The notes under the pieces were generated by a model, which was not told where the DNA came from, searched no databases, and saw only the letters and a list, made by a program, of their open reading frames with translations. A DNA stretch of 64,000 bases from Eulemur rufifrons (taxonomy: Eukaryota; Chordata; Mammalia; Primates; Lemuridae). The stretch spans positions 83,091,114-83,155,113 of the forward strand of contig NC_090984.1 of the NCBI RefSeq assembly GCF_041146395.1. Reading direction: 5' to 3'. The first letter of the stretch is position 1; every line of letters begins with the position of its first letter. Shown piece by piece: positions 12,841 through 27,900 of this stretch. The position numbers and the translations under genes are program-made.

Positions 12841-13754
12841 GGACTATAAAGGGCTACTATATGTCGGGGGGAAAAGCAGAATGAGGGCATTTGTGGATGA
12901 GAAGGTAAAGAGAGAAGTGCTGAGCCCAAGGGAGAGGCTGGGGAGCAGGTTAGTGAGTCCTGGGGTCCTGGAATGGGCTCTTGGGCTCTGTCCCTGCGAA
13001 TGACTATCTCTGGCAGTGAGTGGCTAGAGAATGCTGGGGCCAAGGGCAGGGTCCTTGAAAGGGAATGATTCATGTGCACAAGAACCAAGTAGAGCCAGAG
13101 AACTGCTTTAGTACAGGAAGCATGTGTCAAGAAGGCTGCCAGGGTTCTGGGCAATGGCCACTGCTACCAATTCTAGGTGCTGTGGGACATTCACAGGCAG
13201 TTGGATTCATGGGCTGTGCTGGTCTGAGTCTCTAAGAAGCAGAAGCTGTAAGAAGATTAAGACAGGCAAGAAGTTTGTTGGCTGTTCACAGAAGTTTGTT
13301 GGCTGTTCACAAAAGCCAACTGGCTTTTCTTCATTGTTCACAACACCAATGAAGAAAAATAGGGAGGGAGCCAGGGGAGGCAGGGAGAGCAATGGGACCA
13401 CCATGAGTTCTGACTCCTTTAAAGGAGAGGGGGAAAGAGGGGAGAGAGGGAGACCATTGACTGCTGTGCAGCTCTAGGAAAGTTTCAGCAAGACTGATGA
13501 GAAGTCCTCCAGCCAGAATCACCTGTCAGAAGAATCCTGTGTTTCCCATGCCTTAGTATTCCTGCCACACTTACTGGACCAAGTCCCTGGAAAGTATAGC
13601 CCGGTGTTAACGCTGTGATGAGTTTCAGACTACAGCCCACACAGCTGCCACCTCATCCTTTACACAACTTATAAAAGTCTAATAGGAAGAAGACAAGTGA
13701 TTACACATAACATATTGAACATTATTTCTTGGCACTGCTAGTACTACCTGTGTG
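12841..13754. other. Unassigned, includes a 21-bp tandem duplication
   Basis: A 117-codon frame at 13124-13477 lies here and contains the duplication as KFVGCSQKFVGCSQ, but its content is purine-rich low-complexity sequence with no family match. I do not call a gene. Confidence 0.4.
13270..13311 (+). repeat. 21-bp perfect tandem duplication
   Basis: GAAGTTTGTTGGCTGTTCACA occurs at 13270-13290 and again at 13291-13311 without change. A related 'ttcttcattgttcacaac' follows. Confidence 0.95.
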
Positions 13755-13940
13755 TGTTTCAAGGTTTACAGCTTACTGAGGGCCTTCACATATCTCCTCT
13801 CACTTGAAAATGTCAGGGTAACATTATCCTCATTATAAGGGTGTGGGTCCTGAAGGATGGGCACACCAGGCCATGCAGAGGGGAGCTGAGCTGAGCACCC
13901 AGCCATCCCACTCTGAGTCCAGGGCTCAGTCCACTGTATG
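13755..13940 (+). repeat. MIR SINE
   Basis: 'gagggccttcacatatctcc', 'cattatcctcattataaggg' and 'ctctgagtccagggctcagt' give the second half of MIR in order. Confidence 0.65.
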
Positions 13941-15045
13941 ATGAAAGCACCTGCTGAAACCTAGTGCTCCCAACATGTTTGTCATGTCCTTAAATGAGAA
14001 TTCATCTTAGGTCACCTGCTTACTAGACTGCTCCAGAAAGAAAATACACTTCAAAGAAGGCTCCTCCTCTATTTGTCCTGTCACTAGAGGTAGCAGTCAT
14101 AGGATGAGAGCAGATTTGTTGCTGGCAGAGAAACCCACGGAGATGGGCTGTAAGTTTCCAGTCTACCAGGAAACTCTTTAGGAGAGGGGTGTCCACGGGC
14201 CGGAGTTTCTCGTCGCCAGAGCAGCCCATGTGGCTTCAGGATGAGGGAGGAGAGGCCTCTGGGCTGAGACATGTTCACTGTGAGTGGAGAGAGGGTCTGG
14301 CTTAGAGATGCAGGTTCTGCAGGAAAAACCCTCCCAAAGCCACGGTACTTTTCTCAACCTTATAACAGGCTTGTTTATGTGGGACTAGACCAGCATATAC
14401 TTCTCTTCAATATAGATGAAGATTTTCTTCATTCCAATGAGAAAAAAATAAAAATATTGAAACAAGAATTACCCACACTGCAGGAAAAGTCCAAATCCCA
14501 GTGCCATTTCTGAATGGGCATAGCTCAGGAAGGAGAACAAAGATACAGACTTTGTGTGAGGTGTCAGTGTTTCAACTAAAGTCAAAGAGACCAGGAAGCC
14601 AATAAATGAGCGACGGCAAGTGAGATGAAAATAAATATGAAACCTTTAAGTTCCAAGAAGAAAGGAATACAACATGTCAATTCTAGGATTGTTGATTATA
14701 TGGAAACCACCTGAAAGCATCAATATTTTCATTGGTTGTCAGAAAAATACCCAAGAACAAAGATCCTTTAAACTATGAAATCATCTCTCAGGAGAATAAA
14801 TGTGAAACATTTCCATTTCCATAGCACACTTCATCCAACTTCCTTTCAGAGTAGGCTAGAAACAAATTGCACATTAGACCTCTTAAGGCTTGCTTCCAGC
14901 AAGAGGAAAATGCCTGGGTCCATTAAGCGGTACTGTACCTGACTTGTGTTTTATACTTAAGAATCAGTTTTTGGGGGCTAGGAAATTGCTTTTCAACTGC
15001 CCTGGGCAGCTAAAGTGGCAATAGCAGCGTGGTGGGCTGAAAAAA
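13941..15045. other. No recognisable feature
   Basis: Open frames at 14023-14513 show no known motif. No clear repeat. Confidence 0.4.
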
Positions 15046-15049
15046 GTTC

Positions 15050-15165
15050 TCTCAGTTCTAGTCCTGATGACACCACTAACTAGGTCATGTTGGGCAGGTC
15101 ATGTAACCATTCACAACCAGTTTCCTTGTTTATAAAATGAGAAAGCTGTTAATGGTTCGAAGTGT
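15050..15165 (+). repeat. MIR SINE fragment
   Basis: 'ccactaactaggtcatgttg', 'gcaggtcatgtaaccattca' and 'tttataaaatgagaaagctg' match the central part of MIR. Confidence 0.65.
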
Positions 15166-15179
15166 TTTTTGCTCTTCCA

Positions 15180-15540
15180 ATTGACCTGGGGAGCTTTGAA
15201 AGAATACAGATGCCTGGGACTTCTCATAGACCTACTGAATCAGAATTTCTGGGAATCTGGATGTTTAAAGATCCCCCTGGTGATTTGAACATGGCCATTC
15301 TGTAGATCAGTATTTTAGGAGTAACTAGACAAGATGTTCAAAATCCCTTCTAGTTCTAAACTTCTATGATGGGGAGGATGTAGGAAGAGGAGGTCAGGGG
15401 AGAGGCCATTCTTCTAAACCACGGAACATCTATTGACTTCTGTGTTAGAAATTCAGAACCTTGGACCCTACTCCAGAAACCTACTGAATTAGAATCTACA
15501 TTTTAACAAGGTCCCCAGGTGGTTCATAAGAACATTAAAG
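15180..15540 (+). mobile_element. MER5A fragments (hAT-Charlie)
   Basis: Two blocks carry the MER5A core: about 15180-15300 ('agacctactgaatcagaatt') and about 15440-15540 ('aacctactgaattagaatct', 'attttaacaaggtccccagg'). Terminal repeats are degraded. Confidence 0.65.
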
Positions 15541-17925
15541 TTAGAGAGCTCTTCTCTATTCTACTCATCAGGAGCGAACCTGTCTACCTACGTGCCAACA
15601 AGTCATTTTCCTGCTCAGTCTCTGGCTTGGCCAACCCAGGAACGTATCACAAAGGAATCATTCAACTTCAGATGATATCTCTTACTGGCTGCCATTCTCC
15701 TCAAAGCACAGGAATTTTGGACATCCCTACAAGGCCCTTTACAAATTTGTCTTAAGTGCTTATGAAGGCAATAGAGAAAAGACAACGGGAGAGAGAGCTA
15801 GGCTGTGTGTGCGCGCGTGTGTGTACATGTGTGGCATTATTATTCTACCTATTAACCAGGCACGATTTTCCAGATGAATTCCGGAGAAGAGGCTGACAGT
15901 CTTGGGAAGAAGGAAATTTTATTATAAATTGAGTTTGACTATTATTATTTGATTGGGATAGAGGGAAATGAAATGTATTGCAGCTCAACCTCTCTCAGGT
16001 ATTTGCTATCCTTATCTCCATCCTATCTTGAGGATTACCAAATGAAGAGTAAAACAAAAAAAAACTATAATGCCTCTACACAAAAAATATTCATTTTTGC
16101 TTTTGGAGGAGTTCAATTTATAAAATTCAGATAGAGTATGTAAAAGAATTAGAAAGCCACAGACAAAAATTTCTCAGACAAAAGAAAATCTTGTTGCTAT
16201 TTTTTCTCAAAAAAAAAAAAAGAGAAAGATTCCAGTTTCATTTCTTACGGCAGCCCACTGAAATAAAAATCTTAGAGAAACCATAAGGCTTCTGGCTATT
16301 GCACTGGTGACACTGGTAAGTGTTCATTGTGGGAAGTAGATGAGACCTTTCCTCTGAATACAAATATTCCTCCTGCTACTTTAAAGATGTGCCCTTTTGA
16401 CTTTCTCTTCCAAGCCAAAACTGAACTTTATATGGTAACATTTCATAGATTTTGGTTTATTACTCAGGAATTAGTCCTGACATAACACAGGAATAATGTG
16501 TATAAATTGCCTAGCTTTGTAAAAGAAATCCATGGCTAAAAGTGTAGTACTTTTATTCCTCTACACCCATAAATTAACATTTAGCAACCTTTTGCAAGTG
16601 GGCTTCCAAATCGTCCGACCCTAGGACTGAGAACAAGAAACAGACTCTCCGCAGGACTGCTCACGAGCTCCACCCTCCCTCTCAGCTCACACACCCCAAA
16701 CCACCTCCACTTACACTCTAATTTCTTCAGGATAGGTGAGCCAACTGGTGATTCATAACCTTAATGTAAATTTCTCAGATTGTTATCCTTGGGGACTAAG
16801 CAGATGGGAAAGATTAGGAGGAAATCAGATAGAGAGGAGGTTGGAGAAGGGGAGGATGAAATAAGTGACATAAGTCAGGTGTCTTATCTTCCTCGGTGGA
16901 GACCTAGAGCGGGCAGATGGGTGTGGACTGCATGAAGGGAGTATGATTGGAGATGAGCGTCAAGGACCAGGGTTCATGCAAGGCAGAAGGGAGCTACAGA
17001 AGTGTTGGAGAACTTCAAGGTCCACAGAGCATTTGCTGACATCTCTGGATGGCTAACCCAGACACCACATTTGGATGCATGTGGTACACTGTCATTTCTA
17101 CCCTAAGCCACTTTCCTGGTAGCACTGAGCAGGTGTAAGGAATGGAGATGTGGAGGAAATTTGTCCATATTCTGACATTTGAGGGATGCAAGCCTGAAGC
17201 TTGACTGTATTTCTCTTCTCCAATTTCAGGTATTTTTTTAATGAAGAAAAATATAAATTCTATTCTGTTTTAAAACAGTTTTAAGCATCTGTACATGTTT
17301 AGACATGTGTATACACATCATATTGACTGGTAAATGCCAGGAATGGTTCCCTCTTACCATCTCATGAACTTTTCTCATATACGGAATCACCAATAAGGGA
17401 TTTTGCAATCTTCGATCTAATATTTCCTGAGTCAAGAATCTCATTACCTCCTTGGGCTACCCACCCCACTATTTGGGCAGTGTTTTGAAAAAAATAACCC
17501 CTTTCCACCTAATAGTGGATGGAAACATGCTTCCATGTAACATTTCCTCTTTGGTCCTCATTCTGCCCTGTGGCTAATTCCCATTCCATGACATAACCCT
17601 TCAGATATCCGAAGAAGGTAATCAACTCTTCATAGACTGGCTGTTTGTTGTTCAGTAAATCATGCATTAAACCGTCCTTTGTTCATAGGCCCAAATGAAT
17701 AAACTGATTAAGTCATATAAAATTTCTTATAAAAGCCTAGGCAGGCATACTCCAAAAGTGAACTTTTCTGCTAACTCCATTGTAATAATGCTTTTTTAAA
17801 TCATTCTTCAGCTTCCCATAGGCCAATTTCCATCATTAACTGTCACCATCATGGAATTACATCGCATTGCCTCTTTCTAGATTTGGGGTTTCTAGAAGAC
17901 AACTGCCACAGTTAAACTGGAAATT
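15541..17925. other. Gene-free stretch
   Basis: Contains a short alternating purine-pyrimidine tract near 15805-15835 (gtgtgtgcgcgcgtgtgtgt) and an A run at about 16209-16220. No gene or named repeat recognised. Confidence 0.4.
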
Positions 17926-17928
17926 CTT

Positions 17929-18200
17929 TTCTTTTTAGAAATGGTGTCTTGCTTTGTTGTCCAGGCTGGAATGCAGTGGTGTGATCATAGCTCACTGTAA
18001 CCTTGAACTCTTGGGCTCAAGTGATCCTCCCGCCTCATCCCTCCTGAGTAGCTGGGACTACAGGCATGTGCCACCACACCCAGTTATTATTTTTTAAAAA
18101 ATTTTTAGAGATGGAGTCTCACAATGTTGCCCAGGCTGGTCTCGAACTCCTGGCCTTAAGTGATTCTCCCACCTCAGTCTCTGGAGTAACAGGGATTACA
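17929..18200 (-). mobile_element. Dimeric Alu, minus strand, diverged
   Basis: Complement of an Alu: 'tgtccaggctggaatgcagt', 'atagctcactgtaaccttga', 'ctgagtagctgggactacag', ending at 'cagggattacag'. The 5' end of the element is lost and the tail is short and impure. Confidence 0.88.
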
Positions 18201-18344
18201 GTACAAAACCCAACATCTATTTAAGATCCTATGAGTCTAAATTAAGCCTGGAAATTTTCCCTAAAACACCAGATATGTGAACAAGATTAAGTCTTTCTTT
18301 CCTTAGTGAATTAGATGATGCATTGATCAGACATTTTTTTAGAC

Positions 18345-18519
18345 TAACGATTCTCAACCTTCTTAGCACAACAGAATGACCTGCAAAGCTCTTAAAAATC
18401 ATGATGCCCTAGCCATACTTCCAATCGTTTAAATCAGAATCTCTGGGGCAGAAAGTCAAACATCAGTATTATTATAAAACTCCACAGATAATTCCAATGT
18501 GCATTCAAAGTTGAAAACC
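18345..18519 (-). mobile_element. MER5A (hAT-Charlie)
   Basis: Begins 'taacgattctcaacc', has 'aatcagaatctctggggcag' and ends 'gttgaaaaccag', which are decayed MER5A ends and core. Confidence 0.7.
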
Positions 18520-20394
18520 AGCCAGAAAGGGGAAAAAAATGAATGAAGAGCTATATGTGAAAGGCAGACCAGTGTGAGAAATGTGAGTTTTTGATTGGTG
18601 GCTGGTTGAGGGGAGGGGAGGCATGATTCCTTCTAAGTGTGATTTGTTGCTTAGACCAAAGTTGGAAAGGATATCAAAACTCCCACATTCAGAGCACATG
18701 GGAAGAGCACAGCTATAGAGACCTACCTATCCCTTACCTGGGCCTGCTGGAGGAGTACCTTCACCTGGAGGATTTCTCTCTCAGCCTCCTTGTCCCTCCT
18801 TGGACACTGCAGGCCCTTCTGCAGATGTCTGCCTGCCTCAAAATAACAGTCCGTGTAACAAGTGGCTCCAATGTTGGCAGGAAGTGGGAAAACAGGAGGA
18901 AAATGTGCTGCCACTGCCTCTGGTAACCGTTGGCCCACACTCCAGAGAGGCACCTAGTTCACCCACAACTTCAAAAAGCCCCTGCACTTCCCAGTTTATG
19001 TAACTTCAGTGCTGTACACAGAGCAGGAGGTGGTCAAGAAATGTGTGTTGAAGAAATTAACTTGACACCTTTTCTTTGTCTTCATGGCACTTGTAACAAC
19101 TATGCCTGCCTCCTCTGCCAGACAGAAAGTGTCATGTTTGGTTTATTGTCCAGTTATATCCTCAGCATCTGTCATATGGCTCACAGTTCGCTCTCAACAA
19201 ATGCTTGAGGAAGGAAAAACTAGATAAATACTTCTTTTGTATCTCATACAATGTCCAGTATAGTACTAACTCTAGAAAATATTTGGTTGCTTGATATTAA
19301 TCCAAACAATACAGTTTCTGGGAAAGAAAACTTTTCTGGAAACTGCAATGTCATAAGTTTCCATTATTTCTTGTTCCAGTTCACTGAATGATGTTTTGCA
19401 ATTTCCTCAAATGTAAAACAGCATCAGTAATGTGCATTATGATGGGAAGAGCATTTATAAAATTAGTGTGAGTGTGTATTTAAAAAAATAAAACACGTAG
19501 TAGAAGAAACCACAGAGCACTAGATGATAGTGGTCAGTGAAAGATCACTTCTTGCTGCTGCCTATCCCATGATATATGTGCAGAACAGAACCAAGGGGGG
19601 GAAAAACATATTTTAAGAGAAAATGTGAAGAACTAATGACTCGGTAGTGTGACTCGACATTTGTTTAACTTCCTTTATAGTGTCTTCTTCCATGTAAGGA
19701 GCTGATTAAAACAAAGGAAAAGAAATATTTTAAAAGGTGGATATTACTATGCAAAACTGTGTGCTGAAGCAAGACTCTCTGATGAGGACGGTAGTACTTT
19801 GGTTCTTTAAAAGTGTGGAAAGTCCCAAAAATGTAGGTTAGCCTGCAATAAAGGTTGACATTTATGCACTCATAAAGTTAGAAAGTCCCTCAAGCAATCG
19901 GTTGGGTTTTGCTCTCTTCCCATCAACAGGACAGGAGTCAAGTAGGGGCAAGGAGATGTTAAAAAAGAAAATGCCAGAAGAGTGTTTAACATTTTTCTTT
20001 GGAAGCCTCCTTCATTCCCTAGTTAGATTTATATTGAATAAAACAAACAAACAAACAAAAAACCTTTGTTTTTGTCTAACTGAACCTATGTTGAAATTTA
20101 AACCTATTTCCTAATCTGGTTCTCGGTAGCAATAGGAAATAATAAGTTAATTTCTTCTTCATGAAGAAAGTCAAGCTAATCCAAATTACCCTAAACCTTC
20201 AACTTTTCCTTACTGAATCTATTTTCTGTATTTTTTTTAAAAAATTTCTAAATTAAGGTTACCTCCTGAATACTAAAATCCTAATACTAAATCCTAAAAT
20301 ATTAAAACACATTTAAATTTTTTTATGCTAACTAATGACTTGAGAGAGAAGAGCAATGAAAAGCATTATTATATGTGCAATGAAAAAGACATTA
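18520..20394. other. Gene-free stretch
   Basis: Several overlapping short frames at 18639-19208 carry no family motif. An (AAAC)n tract lies at 20040-20060. Nothing else is recognised. Confidence 0.4.
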
Positions 20395-21560
<1,166 letters not shown>

Positions 21561-22636
21561 TAAGTAATCTCTAAGATTCTTTCACAATCTAAAATTCTAA
21601 GTTTCTATATTTCTGTGAGTTGTATCAATGATGTATAAAGGATATAGTAATCAACAAAATACACTTTTGTAGAAATAAATTATTAAGATATGTTTTCCTC
21701 TCCAGGGATTTAAATCTATTTTGAGAATTTTTATGATTTATATCAAAAGCCTATTGCACCCAAGACAAATACCAATGCAGACACGTACCAAGGCAAGCTT
21801 ATGGAAGTACCTTGGGTACCAGAGTCAGCCAGGAATTGACTGTGCAGAGGAAAACGAGAAGTAAATGGTGATAATAGCGTCAAAACCTGGACCAGAGCTA
21901 GGCACAGGCTGTAGGGGCACATGAGGTGGGCGCTGAAATCAAGCGTGGGGACAGGGAGCGTCAGAAGGATTCTTCATAGGCAGCAACATATGCAAAGACA
22001 AGGGGCCTTGGAGAGCACAGTGAGTCCTAGGAACCACTGGGGCAGAAGAGAAGGACATCTATGGAGAGGAAAGATGGGTTTTATATGTCAACTTAAGAAG
22101 CCTGGATTTTATTCTTGAGGTAACAGTAAATCACCAAAGGAATTTAAGTTGGGAAGTGACCCAATCAGATTTGCATTTGAGAAAAATCACTCTAAGAGAC
22201 TCTCATTTCCAGTAAGATCATAGACTGAGATAGCCAGAAAAAACTCCAAGAACAAAAACATGAAATTACTAAAAGTTTTAAAAAATAGTTTAAAACCATA
22301 GTTGAAATGACAAAAAAGAAAGTGAAATTCCTAGATATCAAACACAGAGGGAAACTGAGGATGGGAATAAGTGCCTGAGCGGACACAACGTTCTCTAAAT
22401 GGAGTGGGAAGTTTTGTCTGAGTTCAAGGCCTTGAACTTAACTGATCCCCTTGAGGCTTGGGCCTGAGAGGAGCAGGAAGTGGGAGCTATGATCCTTTGA
22501 TGAGCTCACGTCAGTAAGTTTGAAATCATGTGTTCATGAACAATTCCTATAGAAATAAAACAAGTCAAAGTAGATTCAAGGTAACTATTAAAGAAATTAA
22601 AATCTACCCTCCAAAATATAAATTACAAATAACATT
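21561..22636. other. Gene-free stretch
   Basis: 21930-22200 resembles an L2 3' region ('gcaacatatgcaaagacaag', 'gagagcacagtgagtcctag') at low confidence. No gene. Confidence 0.4.
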
Positions 22637-22647
22637 AGGTTCATTCA

Positions 22648-22885
22648 CTATTTTTGTTGTTTGTCTTTGTTTTTTCCTAGGGACACAAGCTCGGCCCCCT
22701 GAGTAGCCAGGACTATAGGCACACCACCACACCTGGCTAATTTTTGTAAAAATTTTTTTTGTTTTTGTAAAGATGGAGTCTTGCTGTGTTGCTCAGGCTG
22801 TCCTCCAACTCCTAGCTTCAAGCAATGCTTCCACCTCAGCCTCCCAAAGTGCTGGGATTACAGGTGTGAGCTATCAGACCCTGCC
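22648..22885 (-). mobile_element. Alu, minus strand, diverged
   Basis: Complement of an Alu with an internal loss in the first part. Direct repeats AGGTTCATTCA at 22637-22647 and 22886-22896 bracket it. Confidence 0.9.
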
Positions 22886-22896
22886 AGGTTCATTCA

Positions 22897-23815
<919 letters not shown>

Positions 23816-25198
23816 TTTGAAATAAGAAAGTTCACTGATTTTAAAAATTAAGAAGCAGATCTTACTTGGTGCTGGAGCAAGAGAAGGATGAATTAAGAAT
23901 GAAATCTGGTTTTATAGCTTGGGAAACTATGCTATGTGGTACCATTTACTCAGATTGCTAATTCTGGAGGAAAGTGAACCTAGAGTTAGGGCAGAGCCAG
24001 ACCAGGTACGTAGCTTCCTAGGGAACTTAACTACAGCAGCCCTAAATATCACTGGAAATGTAAGGAGATGGAGAAAATTGTCCTTATCAGACCTTCTATT
24101 AAAGAGATTACTACATGTAGTACAGAAATATTCTTATAAGCCACTTGAGATGGGGGTAAGACTCTCCTCCCCTCAAAGAAACTTGCCAGAAAAGGTGGCA
24201 GCTCACCTGGATGACCCCTAAGGAGGGAGGTTCTAGTCAGCCATATGGGTTTTATATCTCTGAATAGGATATCCAAGTTTGGGATGAAGCTAATTGGATC
24301 AGGAAAATGGGTTTTTGGATCAGTAACAATTCATTCTCCACTCTTCCCCACAAAAGCTCTCAGCCTCTATTCTAAATTAATGTTGAAAGGGTGGAGTGGA
24401 GTGCAAATCAATAGCTAGCTAGGAGACCCACATGTCTCAGTCCCACACTGGGTAGTGGAAGCCAATGAGACCAGTTCAGTGTGTGTCATGAGGCTTGAAG
24501 ATTTCAAGCAGAGGATTGGATGGATGTATCTCGAACCTAGAAATGTATATTTGAGAATGATGGGCATCTGGAGGAGAGTTGAAACCATGGGCATGGATGG
24601 ATCAGGTAGAAAGGAGATAGCAAAACGAGAAGAGACCAGCTCCAAGAATGGAACGCTGAGGACAAGGAACTGAAACAGGGTGGCCAGAGATGTAGGAAGA
24701 AAACTATGGCAAGTATCTTGACAGAATCGAGGAGAGGAGAAAAAGAGAACATTAAGAAGAAAATTTTCAACAGTGCAAATACTAGCAGAGTGAAAAATGG
24801 TCACTGACAAAGCCACATAGGCAAATTAACCAAGTTCCATCTATTCTTGTTGAATATGGTGGTCTTAAGGCACTAAGATTTTACCCTGACAAGTTCATTC
24901 CTTAACTGATTTGCTCACTCATATGTAGTAAAGACTGTGTGCAAGATCTGTCCCATCGTCTCTCTTCCCCTCTCCTCTCTTATGGAGCCATATCCCAACT
25001 CTCTCATGCTTATTTCCTGAGCTTCCAAGAACGAGCATGGATGCAATACATAAACTCCCCTTTTTCGCTTGATGAAATTCTAGGTCCCCTGGGCTCAGCA
25101 TTCCATTCCTGTGCACATTAAAGTCAAATAGTTTTTCTGAGATTATGACCTTCAGTTTCCTATATATTATCCCTAGGGCTTTGCAGTCATTAAAAACT
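23816..25198. other. Gene-free stretch
   Basis: 24440-24760 reads like an ancient repeat ('tgggcatctggaggagagtt', 'ggccagagatgtaggaagaa'), family uncertain. The 133-codon minus-strand frame at 24415-24816 has no recognisable domain. Confidence 0.4.
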
Positions 25199-25214
25199 GT
25201 AAAAATCCATGTGC

Positions 25215-25515
25215 CAAGCCAAGTGTGGTGGCTTACACCTGCAACTCCAGCAACTCAAGAGGCAGAGGTGGGAGGGTCACTTGAGGCCAGGAGTTCAAGA
25301 CTAGCCTGGGCAACATAGCAAGACCTCCCTCTCTAAAACCAAATATATTTTTTAAAAAATGAGCCTAGTGTGGTGGCTTACACCTGATAGTTGCAGCTAC
25401 TTGGGAGGCTGAGGCAGAAGGATCACTTGAGCCCAGGAGTTTCAGACTACAGTGAACTATGATTGTGCCACTGCACTCCAGCCTGGATGACAGAGCAAGA
25501 TCCCATATCTTAAAA
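25215..25515 (+). mobile_element. Dimeric Alu, plus strand
   Basis: Older Alu with both monomers and a short A tail. It is flanked by AAAAATCCATGTGC (from 25201) and AAAAATCCATATGTGC (to about 25530), duplications differing by one 2-base indel. Confidence 0.9.
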
Positions 25516-25689
25516 AAAATCCATATGTGCTCATTTTCCCATGTCATCTTATTTCATAATTCTCTAAATCAACTCTGTTCACTATTCTCTTAAGATCATC
25601 TATATACTGAATCTCATCTAATGCTTTCCTCACTGGATTAGGACACATGGTCCTGAAGCTACCTCACTGCATTCACCTATTCGTGCCCA

Positions 25690-26010
25690 CCTACTATTCA
25701 ACATTTACTAGGTATTCTTTTCTCCATCAAGGAACTTAACATCTTGTAAGGAAGATAAATCATAGAATGAAATATGTATAATACAAGACAGAATAATGAG
25801 CAAAAGACTGTGGGACTTCATGGGAGAAGAAATCACCTTTGGCTTGCGTGACCCGAGAGGGCTTCATGGAAAAGATGGCATTTAAGTGGGGTCTTAAAGA
25901 AGGAGAAGGATTTCAATTGGTGAATATGGGAGGGGCCTGGGGTCAATGGTATGAGCAAGAGTAACAAGGCAGGAAAGCACAAAGAAAGTCCGGGAAATGA
26001 AGCGCAGGTG
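25690..26010 (+). mobile_element. L2 LINE 3' part
   Basis: Wording of the L2 3' region is present: 'ttactaggtattcttttctc', 'gaacttaacatcttgtaagg', 'gggcttcatggaaaagatgg', 'gtggggtcttaaagaaggag'. Confidence 0.65.
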
Positions 26011-26084
26011 TACTTGGTGGTAGAAATATATCAGAGATAAGAAGCAGGAGATAAAACACTGACAGATAACTCTAAGCTCTTGTA

Positions 26085-26300
26085 AAGCCATGCAGCCTCC
26101 AAAGTGCTTTATGTTCATTCATCGTGCCATTGAATCCTCACTCAATCCAAAGGGGCAGAAACATTCCCATTTCCATTTAACAGATGAGGAAACCGAGGTA
26201 CAGCAGCATCAAGCGACTTGCCCAACATTGCCCAAGTGGGAAGTGGCTGAGCCAGGATCTGGACCCAGGGAGTCTGACTTCAGAGCTGTACACTGTGCAA
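26085..26300 (+). repeat. MIR SINE
   Basis: A well preserved MIR: 'atttaacagatgaggaaacc', 'gcgacttgcccaacattgcc', 'gccaggatctggacccaggg', 'gtctgacttcagagct'. Confidence 0.88.
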
Positions 26301-27535
26301 GGTTTCCAGAGATGTGGGAAGACTGAGTGGAAGGTGGGAAGGTATCCAAGAGAGCACTGCGTCAGCGACATGAAGAGATGAAAGAGTTTCAAGAAGGCAA
26401 GAGTTGTTTATAGTTATAAATCTCTCCAAGCATTCATGGCTCAGGACAGAGAAAAAGCCTTTGAGGGGATAATCAGTTGGACCTGAGAGACCTGAAGTGC
26501 ACTTTCAGCAGAGTAGTGTGAAGAAGCCCAGACTCAGGATTAAACAGGGAGTGGGTGGGAGAATGGGAGGCAGCAACCAAAAACCACTCTAGCTAGAGTT
26601 TTGGTACCCTAAGCACGGAGAGAGAGGACAGTAGCTAGAAAAGAGTGATAAAGTTATTATTTTTTTTCAGATTTACGATACTTATGCTCATTTTAAAGTA
26701 GAGGACAAGTTAGTGACACGTGTTAGAGGAGACAGCTGAGGTGACATAGTCACCTGAGGTGGGAGGTAAAGTGATCAAGGATGCGGGGAAGGCTCCGAGA
26801 GACACAGAAAGAAGGACAGACAAGAGGAAGGGAAGGGAAGGAGTGAAGCTGTGCTCTGAGGTAGCGAGGCAGAGGCTGAAGAAGTCTACTTCTGCTGACC
26901 CCATCGCCCCAGTGAAGGAGGAGGCCAGTGCCAGCTCTGAAAGAGGCAGGTTCGGCTGGAGGTGGAGACTGAAGGATTGTGAGAATGATTCAAAACAACC
27001 TGTGCAAAGTCAACTAAAGTCGTGTTGGGTCTGGCCTGGCATAACGACTCTAGCAGGCTCACACCTCTCTTTGCCTGCTGTGACGCCAGCCCCCGTGAGA
27101 GCATTCCAGCAACATCCTCACTTTCTTGTCTACCCTTCTGGAACCAGGCACCTCCAGCACTCTGGCCCTCTTCATGTTTGTTCCTGCTCTCTGCATCCTA
27201 ACTCTCAACCCTGTCCTTGAACACCTCACTCTTTAGATTCATGCTTGGTATTACTTCTCTGGCCAGCTCCAACCTCTAGTTTCCTGGCTCAATCACAATT
27301 CCAACTCACTCCTTTGAATTCCATGCTCATAGCTAAATAATCACTTTGTTCCGTCCAGCCTGAGCCCATCATGCTCCAGAGACATGATGCATTAAAGGAC
27401 AACATGTAGAAGGACTGCCACGCAGCTATGACAGCGTGATTTAGGTAGCCTCTGTGCCAGGAGTCTCACTTTACCCTCAAGATCCACTCTCTGCCTTTTC
27501 CTACTCTTCCACGCCCCAGAAGGCTGACCTCTATG
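26301..27535. other. Gene-free stretch
   Basis: A 153-codon frame (26759-27220) and its opposite-strand partner lie here. The predicted sequence is low-complexity and shows no domain, so I treat it as chance. Parts of 26400-26960 may be L2-derived. Confidence 0.4.
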
Positions 27536-27539
27536 GATA

Positions 27540-27900
27540 GGCTCAAACAGGTTCCCTTGCCCACTGATTTCTGGTTGGGTTAGGCCAATGGGAAGAACTG
27601 GCAGGAGTTTGATGGTAGGCAGGATAATTATTCCTCCAGCTCTCTCCAGTGTGGCTGCAGGCTGGCAGAGGCTGCATTCCTCCACCAAGGCCTATAGCTT
27701 TTCTCTGGCAGCTTCTCCTACAACTCCAGCTACAATCACAGGTCCAGCTCCACTCTTGCAAATAGTAAAAAGTAACCACTGTTTTCCCTTTCAGTACTAA
27801 GAAAGGTATTGCTACTGAAGCATCTCTGGGTGCTTCAGTATCCCTGTCATTTTCCTTTAAAATTTTTATAAACAGTCCATTAACTCCTCCTCCATCTCCC
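27540..27900 (+). repeat. Ancient interspersed repeat, LTR-like
   Basis: 'gccaatgggaagaactggca', 'ggctgcattcctccaccaag' and 'tttataaacagtccattaac' follow the order of a common old mammalian repeat whose exact family I cannot state. Confidence 0.45.

Noticed and set aside
26759..27220. 153-codon plus-strand frame
   Set aside because: Lysine/arginine- and then serine/proline-rich without any domain, splice context or conservation evidence; a chance frame of this size is expected in 64 kb.
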